Shown: positions 44,408 through 52,819 of the stretch, one piece after another
Layout of the letters: the number at the start of each line of letters is the position of its first letter
Position numbering within the stretch: the stretch's first letter is position 1
DNA from: an uncultured Prevotellaceae bacterium
GTDB taxonomy: Bacteria > Bacteroidota > Bacteroidia > Bacteroidales > Muribaculaceae
Assembly: GCA_947306175.1 (NCBI GenBank)
Contig: CAMZFV010000010.1
Coordinates: forward strand, 1 to 64,000
Direction: 5' to 3'
DNA length: 64,000 nucleotides
The notes under the pieces: generated by a model
What the model was told of the DNA's origin: nothing
Databases searched by the model: none
Seen by the model: the letters and a program-made list of their open reading frames with translations, nothing else
Made by a program: the position numbers and the translations under genes

Positions 44408-45223
44408 TTCATAACTTCGGGTGATGGTCATCTGGTGTTTGCCGTCGAGGGCAACGCTGACGCGGGTGTAGCGTCCGTGAGTGTCGATGTCGTAGTCAAA
44501 GGTGCGCTCATGCACCACATCGGTGCCCTTGAGCTCCTTGATGGCGATAAGGAACTTTTTGCCTGTCGCCGTGTCAAAGTCGTAATGATAGCGGAATGCC
44601 CTACCCCCCGTTTCCTCACGCACGACATAGCCGTCCTGATAGAGCAGGGTGCGCTTGTCGCCCTGGGCAGGCGTGATGACGAGCTTGATGAGGTGACCCT
44701 GCTCGTTGTAGGTATAGTCCTGACGCTGGCCATTGCTAGCCTTGATACTCTCGCGGCGGCCGTGCTCGCCATAGATGGGGGCATAGTTGATGGTGCGGTT
44801 CTTGCTCTTGCTCTGCTTGATGGTGAAACCCAGCACATCGTCATAGCTATAGGTGTAGTTGACCTCTGTCTTTCCCTTGCTGCCCTGGATAATAGACTTG
44901 GTGAGCAGACCCTGATCATTGAAGAAGAAGACGTTGTCACGCCTGGTACCGTCGGCCATGACGACTTTCTCGTCCACGCGGCCAGTGCAACCGTTGAAGC
45001 CCAGGTCGAAATGCTCAATACGGTAACTGTGGGTGGGATTGTTCACCAGGTTGGCATAGAACAGCTTCACGGCAGGGTCAACAGGGCGCATGGTGTCGAT
45101 GTATGCGGCCAGGTCTTCAAGGGACACCTGCTCATTGCAATAAGCGCGGTTCAAGCCTTGGGCTCTTGCGGCTCCTATCGTGATGACAGCCATGACGGCC
45201 AGCAGTATAAATCTAGTTCTCAT
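44405..45223 (-). CDS. Secreted protein of unknown function
   Basis: This 272-residue protein has a signal peptide (MRTRFILLAVMAVITIGAARAQ) and a mature region rich in short beta strands with Y, D and G turns (NYTYSYDDVLGFTIKQSK, DYTYNEQGHLIKLVITPAQGD, FRYHYDFDTATGKKFLIAI). This pattern resembles RHS/YD-like or 'DUF4595'-like beta repeats. The frame is open to 45295, but ATG 45223 gives the signal peptide. A -7 box lies 30 bases upstream. It sits 108 bases before the PorE-like gene on the same strand. I do not recognise a named family. Confidence 0.75.
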   Translation of the reverse strand: MRTRFILLAVMAVITIGAARAQGLNRAYCNEQVSLEDLAAYIDTMRPVDPAVKLFYANLVNNPTHSYRIEHFDLGFNGCTGRVDEKVVMADGTRRDNVFFFNDQGLLTKSIIQGSKGKTEVNYTYSYDDVLGFTIKQSKSKNRTINYAPIYGEHGRRESIKASNGQRQDYTYNEQGHLIKLVITPAQGDKRTLLYQDGYVVREETGGRAFRYHYDFDTATGKKFLIAIKELKGTDVVHERTFDYDIDTHGRYTRVSVALDGKHQMTITRSYE

Positions 45224-45252
45224 AATTAATCTTGTGTATAGATTCTTGACGG

Positions 45253-45260
45253 CAAAGTTA
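45253..45260 (-). promoter_or_regulatory. -7 box for the secreted-protein gene at 45223
   Basis: CAAAGTTA reads TAACTTTG on the minus strand, 30 bases upstream of the start. Confidence 0.5.
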
Positions 45261-45333
45261 AGTAAAAACTTCAATCTCACAAAAAAATCCCACATTTAGC
45301 GGCAATTATGACCGTGGGTTGATGTTTTTTGCC

Positions 45334-45341
45334 TATCTTCG
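45334..45341 (+). promoter_or_regulatory. Possible -7 box for the OPT transporter
   Basis: TATCTTCG, one mismatch from consensus, lies 53 bases before the ATG at 45394. Confidence 0.4.
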
Positions 45342-45393
45342 CAGTTTGTTAACCGTCTAAAACAACCTAATTATAAACATCAATTAATTTTTT

Positions 45394-47358
45394 ATGAAAG
45401 ACGAAGAAATCATTGTTGAACAACAGCAAGACGAGATCTCGCTGCCCGAGAACGCCGCTCGTGAGCTCAAGCCGGGGGAAAAGTATGTCCCCATCTTGAA
45501 GCCCGACAAGACGTATCCCGAGATTACGCCCTACTCCGTCTCGCTGGGTCTGATCATGGCGGTCATCTTCAGCGCCGCCGCAGCCTATCTGGGCCTCAAG
45601 GTGGGCCAGGTGTTTGAGGCTGCCATTCCCATTGCCATCATCGCTGCCGGTATCGGTGCGGTGACCAAGCGCAAGAACTCGCTGGGCGAGAACGTCATCA
45701 TCCAGTCGATTGGTGCCGCTTCGGGCATCATCGTGGCTGGTGCCATCTTCACGCTTCCCGCCCTCTACATCCTGCAAGCCGAGTATCCCGAAATCACGGT
45801 GAACTTCCTTGAAGTCTTCCTCAGTTCACTGCTGGGTGGCTGCTTGGGTATCCTGTTCTTTATCCCCTTCCGCAAGTACTTCGTGAGCGACATGCACGGC
45901 AAGTTCCCGTTCCCCGAGGCCACCGCGACCACCCAGGTGCTCGTCAGCGGCCAGAAGGGTGGCAATCAGGCTCGTCCACTGCTCATCGCCGGCCTCGTCG
46001 GCGGTCTGTACGACTTCCTGCTCTCGACCTTCGGCTGGTGGAAGGAAGTGCTCACCACTGCTGCCATCCCCGCATTGCAGAACTTTACCGACAACGTGAA
46101 GATGATCTTCAAGATCAACACGGGTGCCGCGGTGCTGGGTCTGGGTTACATCATCGGCCTGCCCTACGCCTTCATCATCTTTGCCGGTAGTGCCTTCATC
46201 TGGTGGATCATAGTTCCCTTGATGGGCATGAATCCCGAGTTCGCTCAGATGGCTCCCGAGGACATCTTTGCTGGCGGTGCCCGCTACATTGGTATCGGCG
46301 GTATCGCCATGAGCGGTCTCATCGGCATTGTCAAGTCGTGGGGCGTGATCAAGAACGCAGCCGGTCTGGCAGGCCAGGCCTTCAAGGGTCAAGCCCAGAG
46401 CGTGCAGGTGGAGCGCCACCAGCGCGACATCTCGATGAAGGTCCTCGTGTTCGCCCTGCTGGCCGCCCTGCTGGTAACCTTCGTGTTCTTCTACATCGGC
46501 GTGATCCACAACCTGTTGCAGACGGTAGTCGCCTTCCTGGTAGTACTGGTAATCGCCTTCCTGTTCACCACCGTAGCCGCTAACGCCATCGCCATCGTGG
46601 GTAGCAACCCCGTGAGCGGTATGACCCTGATGACCCTTATCGTGGCCAGCGTCATCTTCGTTTCCATCGGTCTTGAAGGCTCCAAGGGCATCGTTGCCGC
46701 TATGGTCATCGGTGGCGTGGTCTGCACCGCCCTTTCGATGGCTGGAGGTATGGTAACCGATATGAAGATCGGTTACTGGATCGGTACCACGCCCGCCAAG
46801 CAGCAGACGTGGAAGTTCGTCGGCACCCTCGTGTCGGCAGCCACTGTCGGCGGTGTGATGATGATCCTCAACCAAACCTACGGCTTCACCGGCCCCAACG
46901 CTATGGTGGCTCCCCAGGCCAACGCTATGGCCGCCGTCATCAAGCCGTTGATGATGGGTGGTGAGACCCCCTGGTTACTCTATGGCGTAGGCGCTATCCT
47001 CGCCCTGCTGCTCAACTGGCTCAAGGTGCCTGCCCTGCCCTTCTCGCTCGGTATGTTCATCCCCTTGCAGCTCAATGCCCCGTTGCTCGTCGGCGCCATC
47101 ATCAGCTGGTTCGTCGGCAGCCGCAGCAAGGATGAGGCTGTTAACGCCGCCCGCAAGGAGCGTGGCACCCTGTTGGCCTCTGGTTTCATCGCTGGTGGTG
47201 CCCTCATGGGTGTTGTCAGCGCCGCGATGATCTTCTTCGGCTTCAAGTACGTCAACCCCCTGAGCGACTTCGCCAGCAACTGGCTCGCCATCGTGATGTA
47301 CATCGCCCTGATCCTCTTCCTGGCCGTCTCCTGCCTCCGCGCCAAGAAAGACAACTAA
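45394..47358 (+). CDS. OPT-family oligopeptide transporter
   Basis: This 654-residue inner-membrane protein has about 15 hydrophobic helices and matches bacterial OPT transporters, proton-coupled importers of small peptides. Recognisable segments are PEITPYSVSLGLIMAVIFSAAAAYLGLKVG at the N-terminus (the family's AYxGLKxGxxxxxSIP region), GGCLGILFFIPFRKYFV, FPFPEATATTQVL and the late FSLGMFIPLQLNAPLLVGAII. The first ~40 residues are cytosolic and acidic. A long hairpin terminator follows. Confidence 0.93.
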   Translation: MKDEEIIVEQQQDEISLPENAARELKPGEKYVPILKPDKTYPEITPYSVSLGLIMAVIFSAAAAYLGLKVGQVFEAAIPIAIIAAGIGAVTKRKNSLGENVIIQSIGAASGIIVAGAIFTLPALYILQAEYPEITVNFLEVFLSSLLGGCLGILFFIPFRKYFVSDMHGKFPFPEATATTQVLVSGQKGGNQARPLLIAGLVGGLYDFLLSTFGWWKEVLTTAAIPALQNFTDNVKMIFKINTGAAVLGLGYIIGLPYAFIIFAGSAFIWWIIVPLMGMNPEFAQMAPEDIFAGGARYIGIGGIAMSGLIGIVKSWGVIKNAAGLAGQAFKGQAQSVQVERHQRDISMKVLVFALLAALLVTFVFFYIGVIHNLLQTVVAFLVVLVIAFLFTTVAANAIAIVGSNPVSGMTLMTLIVASVIFVSIGLEGSKGIVAAMVIGGVVCTALSMAGGMVTDMKIGYWIGTTPAKQQTWKFVGTLVSAATVGGVMMILNQTYGFTGPNAMVAPQANAMAAVIKPLMMGGETPWLLYGVGAILALLLNWLKVPALPFSLGMFIPLQLNAPLLVGAIISWFVGSRSKDEAVNAARKERGTLLASGFIAGGALMGVVSAAMIFFGFKYVNPLSDFASNWLAIVMYIALILFLAVSCLRAKKDN

Positions 47359-47386
47359 ACCACGGCATCACAAGAAAACAATAAAG

Positions 47387-47456
47387 ACAACTGGAACAAC
47401 TCAAACAACTGTCAATCAATCAGATAGTTGTCCAAGTTGTTCCAGTTGTTTTTTAT
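47387..47456 (+). terminator. Word-repeat terminator after the OPT gene
   Basis: The 24-base arms at 47387-47410 and 47426-47449 are inverted with about four mismatches, each made of three ACAACT-type words. The hairpin is followed by TTTTTT. The words match those in the prmC-ribD and 38.3-kb gaps. Confidence 0.75.
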
Positions 47457-47480
47457 GATAAAAATGGCTGGCCCTTATTA

Positions 47481-47512
47481 TTTGCACTTTCAATGGGAAA
47501 ACCCTACCTTTG
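47481..47512 (+). promoter_or_regulatory. Promoter of the short BspA gene
   Basis: TTTG at 47481-47484, a 20-base spacer and TACCTTTG at 47505-47512 form a full-consensus promoter, 68 bases before ATG 47581. Confidence 0.7.
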
Positions 47513-47580
47513 CCATTGGATTGCAAGCGATCCGCAGTATTAATAACACCAGGATAAGAACAACTAAACTACACCTCATC

Positions 47581-48744
47581 ATGAAACATCTCATCAAAAC
47601 CACCCTACTGTTGCTGGCCATACTATTGCCAACCCTCACCCACGCCCACGACTTCGAAATCGACGGCATCTACTACAACATCAACGGCACCACCGCCACC
47701 GTCACCTACAAAGGAAAGTATTCTTACTCTTATTCCAATGAATACTCCGGCGATGTGACCATCCCCGCCACCGTCACCTACAGCGGTAAAACCTACTCCA
47801 TCACAACCATCGGCGACAATGCGTTCTATGACTGCTCCAGCCTAACCAAAATCACCATCCCCAACTCCGTCACAAACATCGGCAACGATGCGTTCTATAA
47901 CTGCTCCAGCCTAACCACCGTCAACATCCCCAACTCAGTCACTTCCATCGGTAACTCTGCGTTCTCTCGCTGCTCCAGCCTAACCAACATCAACATCCCC
48001 AACTCCGTCACTTCCATCGGTTACTCTGCATTCTCAGGCTGCTCCAGCCTAACCAACATCAACATCCCTAACTCCGTCACTTCCATCGGTAACTCTACGT
48101 TCTCTGGCTGCTCCAGCCTAAACACCATTAACATACCTAACTCCGTCACTTCCATCGGCCACGGAGTGTTCTGGGGCTGCTCCAACCTAACCAACATCAA
48201 CATCCCCAACTCCGTCACAACCGTTGGCGAGGGCGCGTTCTCGGGCACCGCTTGGTTCGACAACCAACCTGACGGATTAGTCTATGCAGGACTGGTTGCT
48301 TACAGATACAAAGGCAACATGCCCGAGGGAACAAGCATCACAATAAGAGAAGGGACCACAAGTATTTCAGGCTCTGCGTTCTCGGGCTGCTCCAGCCTAG
48401 CCAATATCAACATTCCTAACTCCGTCACTTCCATTGGCTACTCTGCGTTCTCTGGCACCGCTTGGTTTGACAACCAACCTGACGGATTGGTCTATGCAGG
48501 ATTGGTCGCTTATAAGTACAAAGGCAACATGCCCGAGGGAACAAGCATCACAATAAAAGAAGGAACGAAAGGAATTGCAGACGAAGCATTCAGTGGCTGC
48601 TCCAACCTAGCCACCATCAACATCCCTAACTCCGTCACTTCAATCGGAGGCGAGGCGTTCCATAGCTGCTCCAGCCTAACCAACATCAACATCCCTAACT
48701 CCGTCACTTCAATCGACGGCTGTGCTTTCTATGGATGTATTTAG
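47581..48744 (+). CDS. BspA-like LRR protein, abruptly ending
   Basis: This 387-residue secreted protein has a signal peptide (MKHLIKTTLLLLAILLPTLTHA), the FEIDGIYYNINGTTATVTY beta start and about 11 LRR_5 repeats. The 69-bp repeats are nearly identical at DNA level (NINIPNSVTSIGxSAFSGCSSLT). A larger unit carrying GTAWFDNQPDGLVYAGLVAY is duplicated. The protein stops in the middle of a repeat (GCAFYGCI) with no dockerin or other C-terminal domain. It is the last chromosomal gene before the mobile element, so it may be truncated. ATG 47581 follows a consensus promoter; the longer frame from 47428 does not. Confidence 0.88.
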   Translation: MKHLIKTTLLLLAILLPTLTHAHDFEIDGIYYNINGTTATVTYKGKYSYSYSNEYSGDVTIPATVTYSGKTYSITTIGDNAFYDCSSLTKITIPNSVTNIGNDAFYNCSSLTTVNIPNSVTSIGNSAFSRCSSLTNINIPNSVTSIGYSAFSGCSSLTNINIPNSVTSIGNSTFSGCSSLNTINIPNSVTSIGHGVFWGCSNLTNINIPNSVTTVGEGAFSGTAWFDNQPDGLVYAGLVAYRYKGNMPEGTSITIREGTTSISGSAFSGCSSLANINIPNSVTSIGYSAFSGTAWFDNQPDGLVYAGLVAYKYKGNMPEGTSITIKEGTKGIADEAFSGCSNLATINIPNSVTSIGGEAFHSCSSLTNINIPNSVTSIDGCAFYGCI

Positions 48745-49092
48745 AGGTCTCTAACTAACCATTAACAGCACTAAACAACCAAATGTAAAACACTGAAATA
48801 TAGTCACTTTTAGATTTTAACACTTCGCGGCGTGTTTTTGGTTGCTTCGGAAATTCCCTATATTTTTGCCACGTATTTCTACCGCAGGGAATTTACGGGG
48901 CTTTATTTTTGCCACATCGTGAACGGAGTTGACAAAGGTTGCTGACGGATTACAATAGATGACAGGTTCCAAACCAGTTTTGAGAAAAGCAACATCGTGG
49001 CAAAAGACGACATAGAGAGTCGAGTGTTTACTTGTAATGACCTTGCGTAGAGGTACAACAAAGAACATGTTGAACCAATAAATATCGCAAGT
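48745..49092. other. Junction region between chromosome and mobile element (348 bases)
   Basis: There is no gene here. The gap contains two copies of TATTTTTGCCAC (48861-48872 and 48904-48915), an inverted partner GTGGCAAAA (48997-49005), and an AATTCCCT / AGGGAATT pair at about 48853 and 48886. One element end is expected here, but no attachment site can be proved without the other end. Confidence 0.45.
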
Positions 49093-50055
49093 ATGTCAAA
49101 GACCAGAAAATGCGCACATTGTGGCAAGGTTTTCACCACAAAAAGCGGAATGCAGAAGTTCTGCTCGGAAGAATGTGCCGAGCAGGCAAAAGAAGCCAGG
49201 AAGAAACGTCAACGTGACTTCCTTCGAGCCGTTGAACCGGTAATGGAACTCCAGCAGCAGGAGTACCTGACCTTCTCCAAAGCAGCCATCCTGTTAGGTT
49301 GTACCCGTCAGTATGTCTATAAACTCGTTGAGCAGGGGAAACTTCCTGCCTCACGGCTGAGCAGCCGGATGGCTCTCGTTCGAAGGAGTGACATTGAAAA
49401 GATGTTTGAAAGCAATCCTTACAATCGTGTCATACCATGTTCAAAGCCAAAGAGGGCTGCTGACAAAGTACAACGAACATCTTCCAAGAAGGATAGCAAG
49501 AATGTGCAGCCAACAGATGAAGTCCTTGAATACTATTCCGGCGAAGAGGTGATGGAGACCTACAAGGTCAAACGGTCTTGGTTATACACCACAGCCAAAC
49601 GTCACCAGATCCCCGTATGCCACATAGCAGGACGCAACTACTACAGCAAAAAACACGTTGATGCCATTTTCGCCACACCCTCCGACATTGAAGGAATCAT
49701 TGACTGGCTTTCATCCCAGGAGGTAGCCGAGCGTTACGGCATGAACCTCAATGCGGTTCGCTCATATGCCCATAACCACAAGATACCGAGTAAGCGTGAG
49801 CACGGACGCACCTACTACTCCCAAAGCCATTTTGACGATCTTCGCCGCACCGACCTCGTTTCCGACGACCGCTACTGCTCATCCGCAGAAGTGGCAGAGA
49901 AATACGGCATTTCCAAAGCCAACGTAGGAGTCATCGTAAAGAAGCACCATATCACCAAGGTCAAGGTGGGACGGAACAATCTGCTTGTCAAGGAGGAGTT
50001 TGATAAAGTGATGGCAGACCGACTGGCGCAATTCGGTTCCTACAGGATACTGTGA
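49093..50055 (+). CDS. Zinc-ribbon and multi-HTH DNA-binding protein of the mobile element
   Basis: This 320-residue protein begins with a zinc-finger-like CAHCGKVFTTKSGMQKFC...C (Cys8, 11, 24, 28). It then carries three or four excisionase/MerR-like helix-turn-helix units: YLTFSKAAILLGCTRQYVYKLVEQGKLPA, YYSGEEVMETYKVKRSWLYTTAKRHQIP, WLSSQEVAERYGMNLNAVRSYAHNHKIPS and YCSSAEVAEKYGISKANVGVIVKKHHI (each in short form here). Multi-HTH proteins of this type sit next to integrases on Bacteroides mobilizable elements and probably act in excision or regulation. It could bind the iterons downstream of its own gene. Confidence 0.85.
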   Translation: MSKTRKCAHCGKVFTTKSGMQKFCSEECAEQAKEARKKRQRDFLRAVEPVMELQQQEYLTFSKAAILLGCTRQYVYKLVEQGKLPASRLSSRMALVRRSDIEKMFESNPYNRVIPCSKPKRAADKVQRTSSKKDSKNVQPTDEVLEYYSGEEVMETYKVKRSWLYTTAKRHQIPVCHIAGRNYYSKKHVDAIFATPSDIEGIIDWLSSQEVAERYGMNLNAVRSYAHNHKIPSKREHGRTYYSQSHFDDLRRTDLVSDDRYCSSAEVAEKYGISKANVGVIVKKHHITKVKVGRNNLLVKEEFDKVMADRLAQFGSYRIL

Positions 50056-50097
50056 GCACATTAATTCCGGCAAATTTCACGATTACTCGCCAATAAC

Positions 50098-50170
50098 CAA
50101 GTTATTCCGCAATGATTCACAAGTTACGGCAAGTTATCAATGTCACGCGCGCATCATTCCACTACTTTGC
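50098..50170 (+). promoter_or_regulatory. Iteron-bearing regulatory block before the integrase (copy A)
   Basis: CAAGTTA[TC] occurs at 50098, 50120 and 50130 and is followed by a CACGCGCGC GC-rich stretch and ACTTTGC. From 50114 the block aligns without gaps to 56011-56067 (43 of 57 positions identical by eye), including the 22- and 10-base iteron spacing. Confidence 0.7.
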
Positions 50171-50251
50171 ACCTGAAAAGTGGCAACAGCCATCATCAAT
50201 CATGGCAACCGATAACGAATCAATGTATAACATATAATAAAGTAAAGTACT

Positions 50252-51391
50252 ATGAGCAACATTTGTAAGACCGTGACCCTCCGCACACGGAAGATCAAAG
50301 GCGGAGAACAGTTGTCCTTTTATCTGGACTATTACCCCGGCTACAGGGACGAGAGCACAATGAAGGTCATGCGCCATGAATCCCTCGGCATCTACATCTA
50401 CGCCAAGCCGAAGAATCAGAGAGAAAGGGATTATAACGACCGCATGCGCGAGAAAGCCGAGGCTTTGCGCTGCCGTCGATTCGAGTCCATCGTCAACGAA
50501 CGCTATGACTTTTTTGACAAGGAGAAGATGAAAGGAGACTTTCTTGCTTACTTCAAGATGAAGGCCGACAAGAAGAACTGCAAGTGGCAGCATGTCTATA
50601 AGCATTTTGACCGCTTCTGCATCGGCAAATGCACATTTGAGGAAATCAACGTTGATCTATGTAACAAATTCCGTGAGTACCTGATGACCGCCCCGCAGAC
50701 CATCCACACAAAACATAGGCTGCACATCAATTCCATCGCAGGCTATTGGTCAACATTCAGGGCAGTCCTTCATACCGCATATCGGGAACACAAGATCATG
50801 GAGAACCCTAACGGTTTTTTAGAGCGCATCGACACTATCCCAACAGTCAAGGAGCACTTGTCACGACAGGAACTTGTCAGGCTGGCGAACACTCCATGCG
50901 AATACCCTGTATTAAAGACCGCTTTCCTTTTCGCCTGTCTTACTGGACTGAGGAAAAGCGACATCAAGCAGCTTGAATGGACACACATACAGCCCTACGG
51001 TGACGGCGGCATGTATGTCACCCTGCGGATGCAGAAGACCAAGGAGCTGGTGAACAACCCCATCAGTGACGAGGCTTTGGAGCTGATTGGAGGCAGCGGA
51101 ACGGGCAAGGTCTTTGATGGTTTTACCGACAAGATGACGCAGACACCGCTGAAGAACTGGCTGAAAGCGGCTGGCATCACGAAAAAAATCTCGTTCCATT
51201 GCAGCCGCCACACCTTCGGCTCATTACAGGTGGATGCAGGCACCAGCGTCTATACCGTCCAGCACATGCTGGGACACAAGAATGTCTCGACCACGCAGAT
51301 CTATGCGACCATGGCAGACGATACCAAGCGCGAGTCTGTCAACCGCATCACGCTAAAGCCGTTCAAGGCGGTAAAGTTGAACGCGGTCTAA
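50252..51391 (+). CDS. int: Tyrosine recombinase/integrase
   Basis: This 379-residue integrase has an N-terminal arm-binding domain (residues ~1-85), a SAM-like core-binding domain (~95-190) and a C-terminal catalytic domain. The active-site set is readable: Arg234 (GLRKSD), Lys262 in the beta-hairpin, His316-x-x-Arg319 (HCSRHTFGS), His342 (LGHKN) and Tyr351 (QIYATM). It belongs to the Bacteroides conjugative/mobilizable-element integrases. The gene is preceded by iteron block A. Confidence 0.95.
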   Translation: MSNICKTVTLRTRKIKGGEQLSFYLDYYPGYRDESTMKVMRHESLGIYIYAKPKNQRERDYNDRMREKAEALRCRRFESIVNERYDFFDKEKMKGDFLAYFKMKADKKNCKWQHVYKHFDRFCIGKCTFEEINVDLCNKFREYLMTAPQTIHTKHRLHINSIAGYWSTFRAVLHTAYREHKIMENPNGFLERIDTIPTVKEHLSRQELVRLANTPCEYPVLKTAFLFACLTGLRKSDIKQLEWTHIQPYGDGGMYVTLRMQKTKELVNNPISDEALELIGGSGTGKVFDGFTDKMTQTPLKNWLKAAGITKKISFHCSRHTFGSLQVDAGTSVYTVQHMLGHKNVSTTQIYATMADDTKRESVNRITLKPFKAVKLNAV

Positions 51392-51697
51392 GATTGCACA
51401 CACCATTTATCTGTACACGATATGGGGAGGGCGTTGCTTCTCCCTTTTTCTTTCCCTTTATTTGTCATCCACATCATTTTGGGGATAAGATGTTGGTTCT
51501 GTTTGAGTGGGATTATAGAACCAAATTGCCAGATAAAGCGAAAAAGATGCGGATAAATGGGGTAATCGTCAATAATAGGTAGGAATCAGAGTAATTTCGC
51601 AATGTGTTTTAACTGTATGTGTATTGATGAGGAACTATCGCAAGCATACGGTAACAAATAGACATTCGACAACAATATTACGAAAAAGACCAGTTAT
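51392..51697. other. Intergenic region after the integrase (306 bases)
   Basis: It contains a possible -7 box (TAATTTCG, 51592-51599). I see no RNA gene or repeat; the long frame that crosses the integrase stop (51199-51582) is a shadow. Confidence 0.4.
51592..51599 (+). promoter_or_regulatory. Possible -7 box for the membrane protein at 51698
   Basis: TAATTTCG, one mismatch to consensus, implies a leader of about 90 bases. Confidence 0.35.
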
Positions 51698-52543
51698 ATG
51701 AAAACAACTCTGATTCGAAAAAGCGCAAATGCAACGATGCACTTCAAAATGACCTTTAAAGTAACGCTGCATGTTCTTCTTGGCATTGCAGTTCTGTTCA
51801 TCGCTATCATCCCGGCCAGGATGGTGAGTGGTATCTTTTCACAAGACACGACCATATTCATTATCTCGTTGACAGGCTTTATTGCCCTGCTGGAATATGT
51901 CGTGTGGTGTTTCCTCAACGGACCATCGGTGGTGTATGATTCATTAAAATTCTCCAAGGCTGATGGTTTGCTTCAAGACAGTCCTATCGTTGATGTGCCG
52001 ATAAAGCCGACATTGGCGAACACAGAGATGGATTCCCAAGAATCAATTGAGAAGATTGTTGAGGAGGCCGAGGTGAACAAAACGGAGAACAATCATCTTG
52101 CCCTCTACAAAAAAGGATGTGATGATTACTACCACAATGTGGCTGCACAAAAGAAGGAACAACTTGACATCATCGCCGCCTATCTGCACTACATCATGGC
52201 TCCTTTCATCAAGCAGGAGGAAATGGACAGCTTATGTAGCGAAATCATGTCTTTCGCCATCAATCCAGACTATCTGCCGAAGCCATGGAAGGGTCTAAAA
52301 GGCTCGTTGACCAGCTTCGATGTCCGTCACCTGATATGGAACATTGCCGTAAGATTGGGACTCGGCAAGGGCAAGCCCTATAGCGTGGAAACCTGCATCA
52401 ACTTCATTCGTACCATGTTTCCTGACCTGTGTGAAGACCTTGACTCTTCCACATTGAAGAATCTAAGAGTAACATCCACCACTGAAAAGATCCACATTGA
52501 TGAACCTGGCAATGATGGCATCTCATTCCATATACCAGAATGA
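51698..52543 (+). CDS. Membrane protein of unknown function, mobile-element encoded
   Basis: This 281-residue protein has two N-terminal membrane helices (TLHVLLGIAVLFIAIIPARMV and TIFIISLTGFIALLEYVVWCF). A helical cytosolic domain follows, with acidic residues and a segment NHLALYKKGCDDYYHNVAAQKKEQLDII, ending in a polar tail. The position directly after the integrase suggests an element-maintenance or regulatory gene. I do not recognise the family. The soluble part (residues ~130-280) includes LGKGKPYSVETCINFIRTMFPDL, which may be a small helical DNA- or protein-binding unit. Confidence 0.75.
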   Translation: MKTTLIRKSANATMHFKMTFKVTLHVLLGIAVLFIAIIPARMVSGIFSQDTTIFIISLTGFIALLEYVVWCFLNGPSVVYDSLKFSKADGLLQDSPIVDVPIKPTLANTEMDSQESIEKIVEEAEVNKTENNHLALYKKGCDDYYHNVAAQKKEQLDIIAAYLHYIMAPFIKQEEMDSLCSEIMSFAINPDYLPKPWKGLKGSLTSFDVRHLIWNIAVRLGLGKGKPYSVETCINFIRTMFPDLCEDLDSSTLKNLRVTSTTEKIHIDEPGNDGISFHIPE

Positions 52544-52819
52544 TTCAATAAAATCTAGTGCCTAAAAGTACAGAGAGTCCTTTTTAATAAGAAGTGTATC
52601 GTTACTGCAAATATTGTCGAACCATTCGACTGTTTTTGTAGTACAAAACTGTGATGATTCCCGTCTTGTGATTTATGTCTTAATCATAATTCTGCTGCCC
52701 GTTGATGGTGAGTATCATAAGAAATCGGTTAGATATACCACAAAGGTAATCCAACCGATTTAGCTCTTAAAAGACAAGGCCGCATAATTTTCTTTCGTGA
52801 AACGCGCTATTTCTTCCCC

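Noticed and set aside
47860..48720. CRISPR or satellite array suggested by periodic DNA repeats
   Set aside because: The period is 69 bases and in frame, encoding LRR units of a secreted protein.
47581..48744. Calling the abruptly ended BspA gene a pseudogene
   Set aside because: The promoter, signal peptide and frame are intact, and LRR proteins ending in a repeat exist; truncation is possible but unproved.
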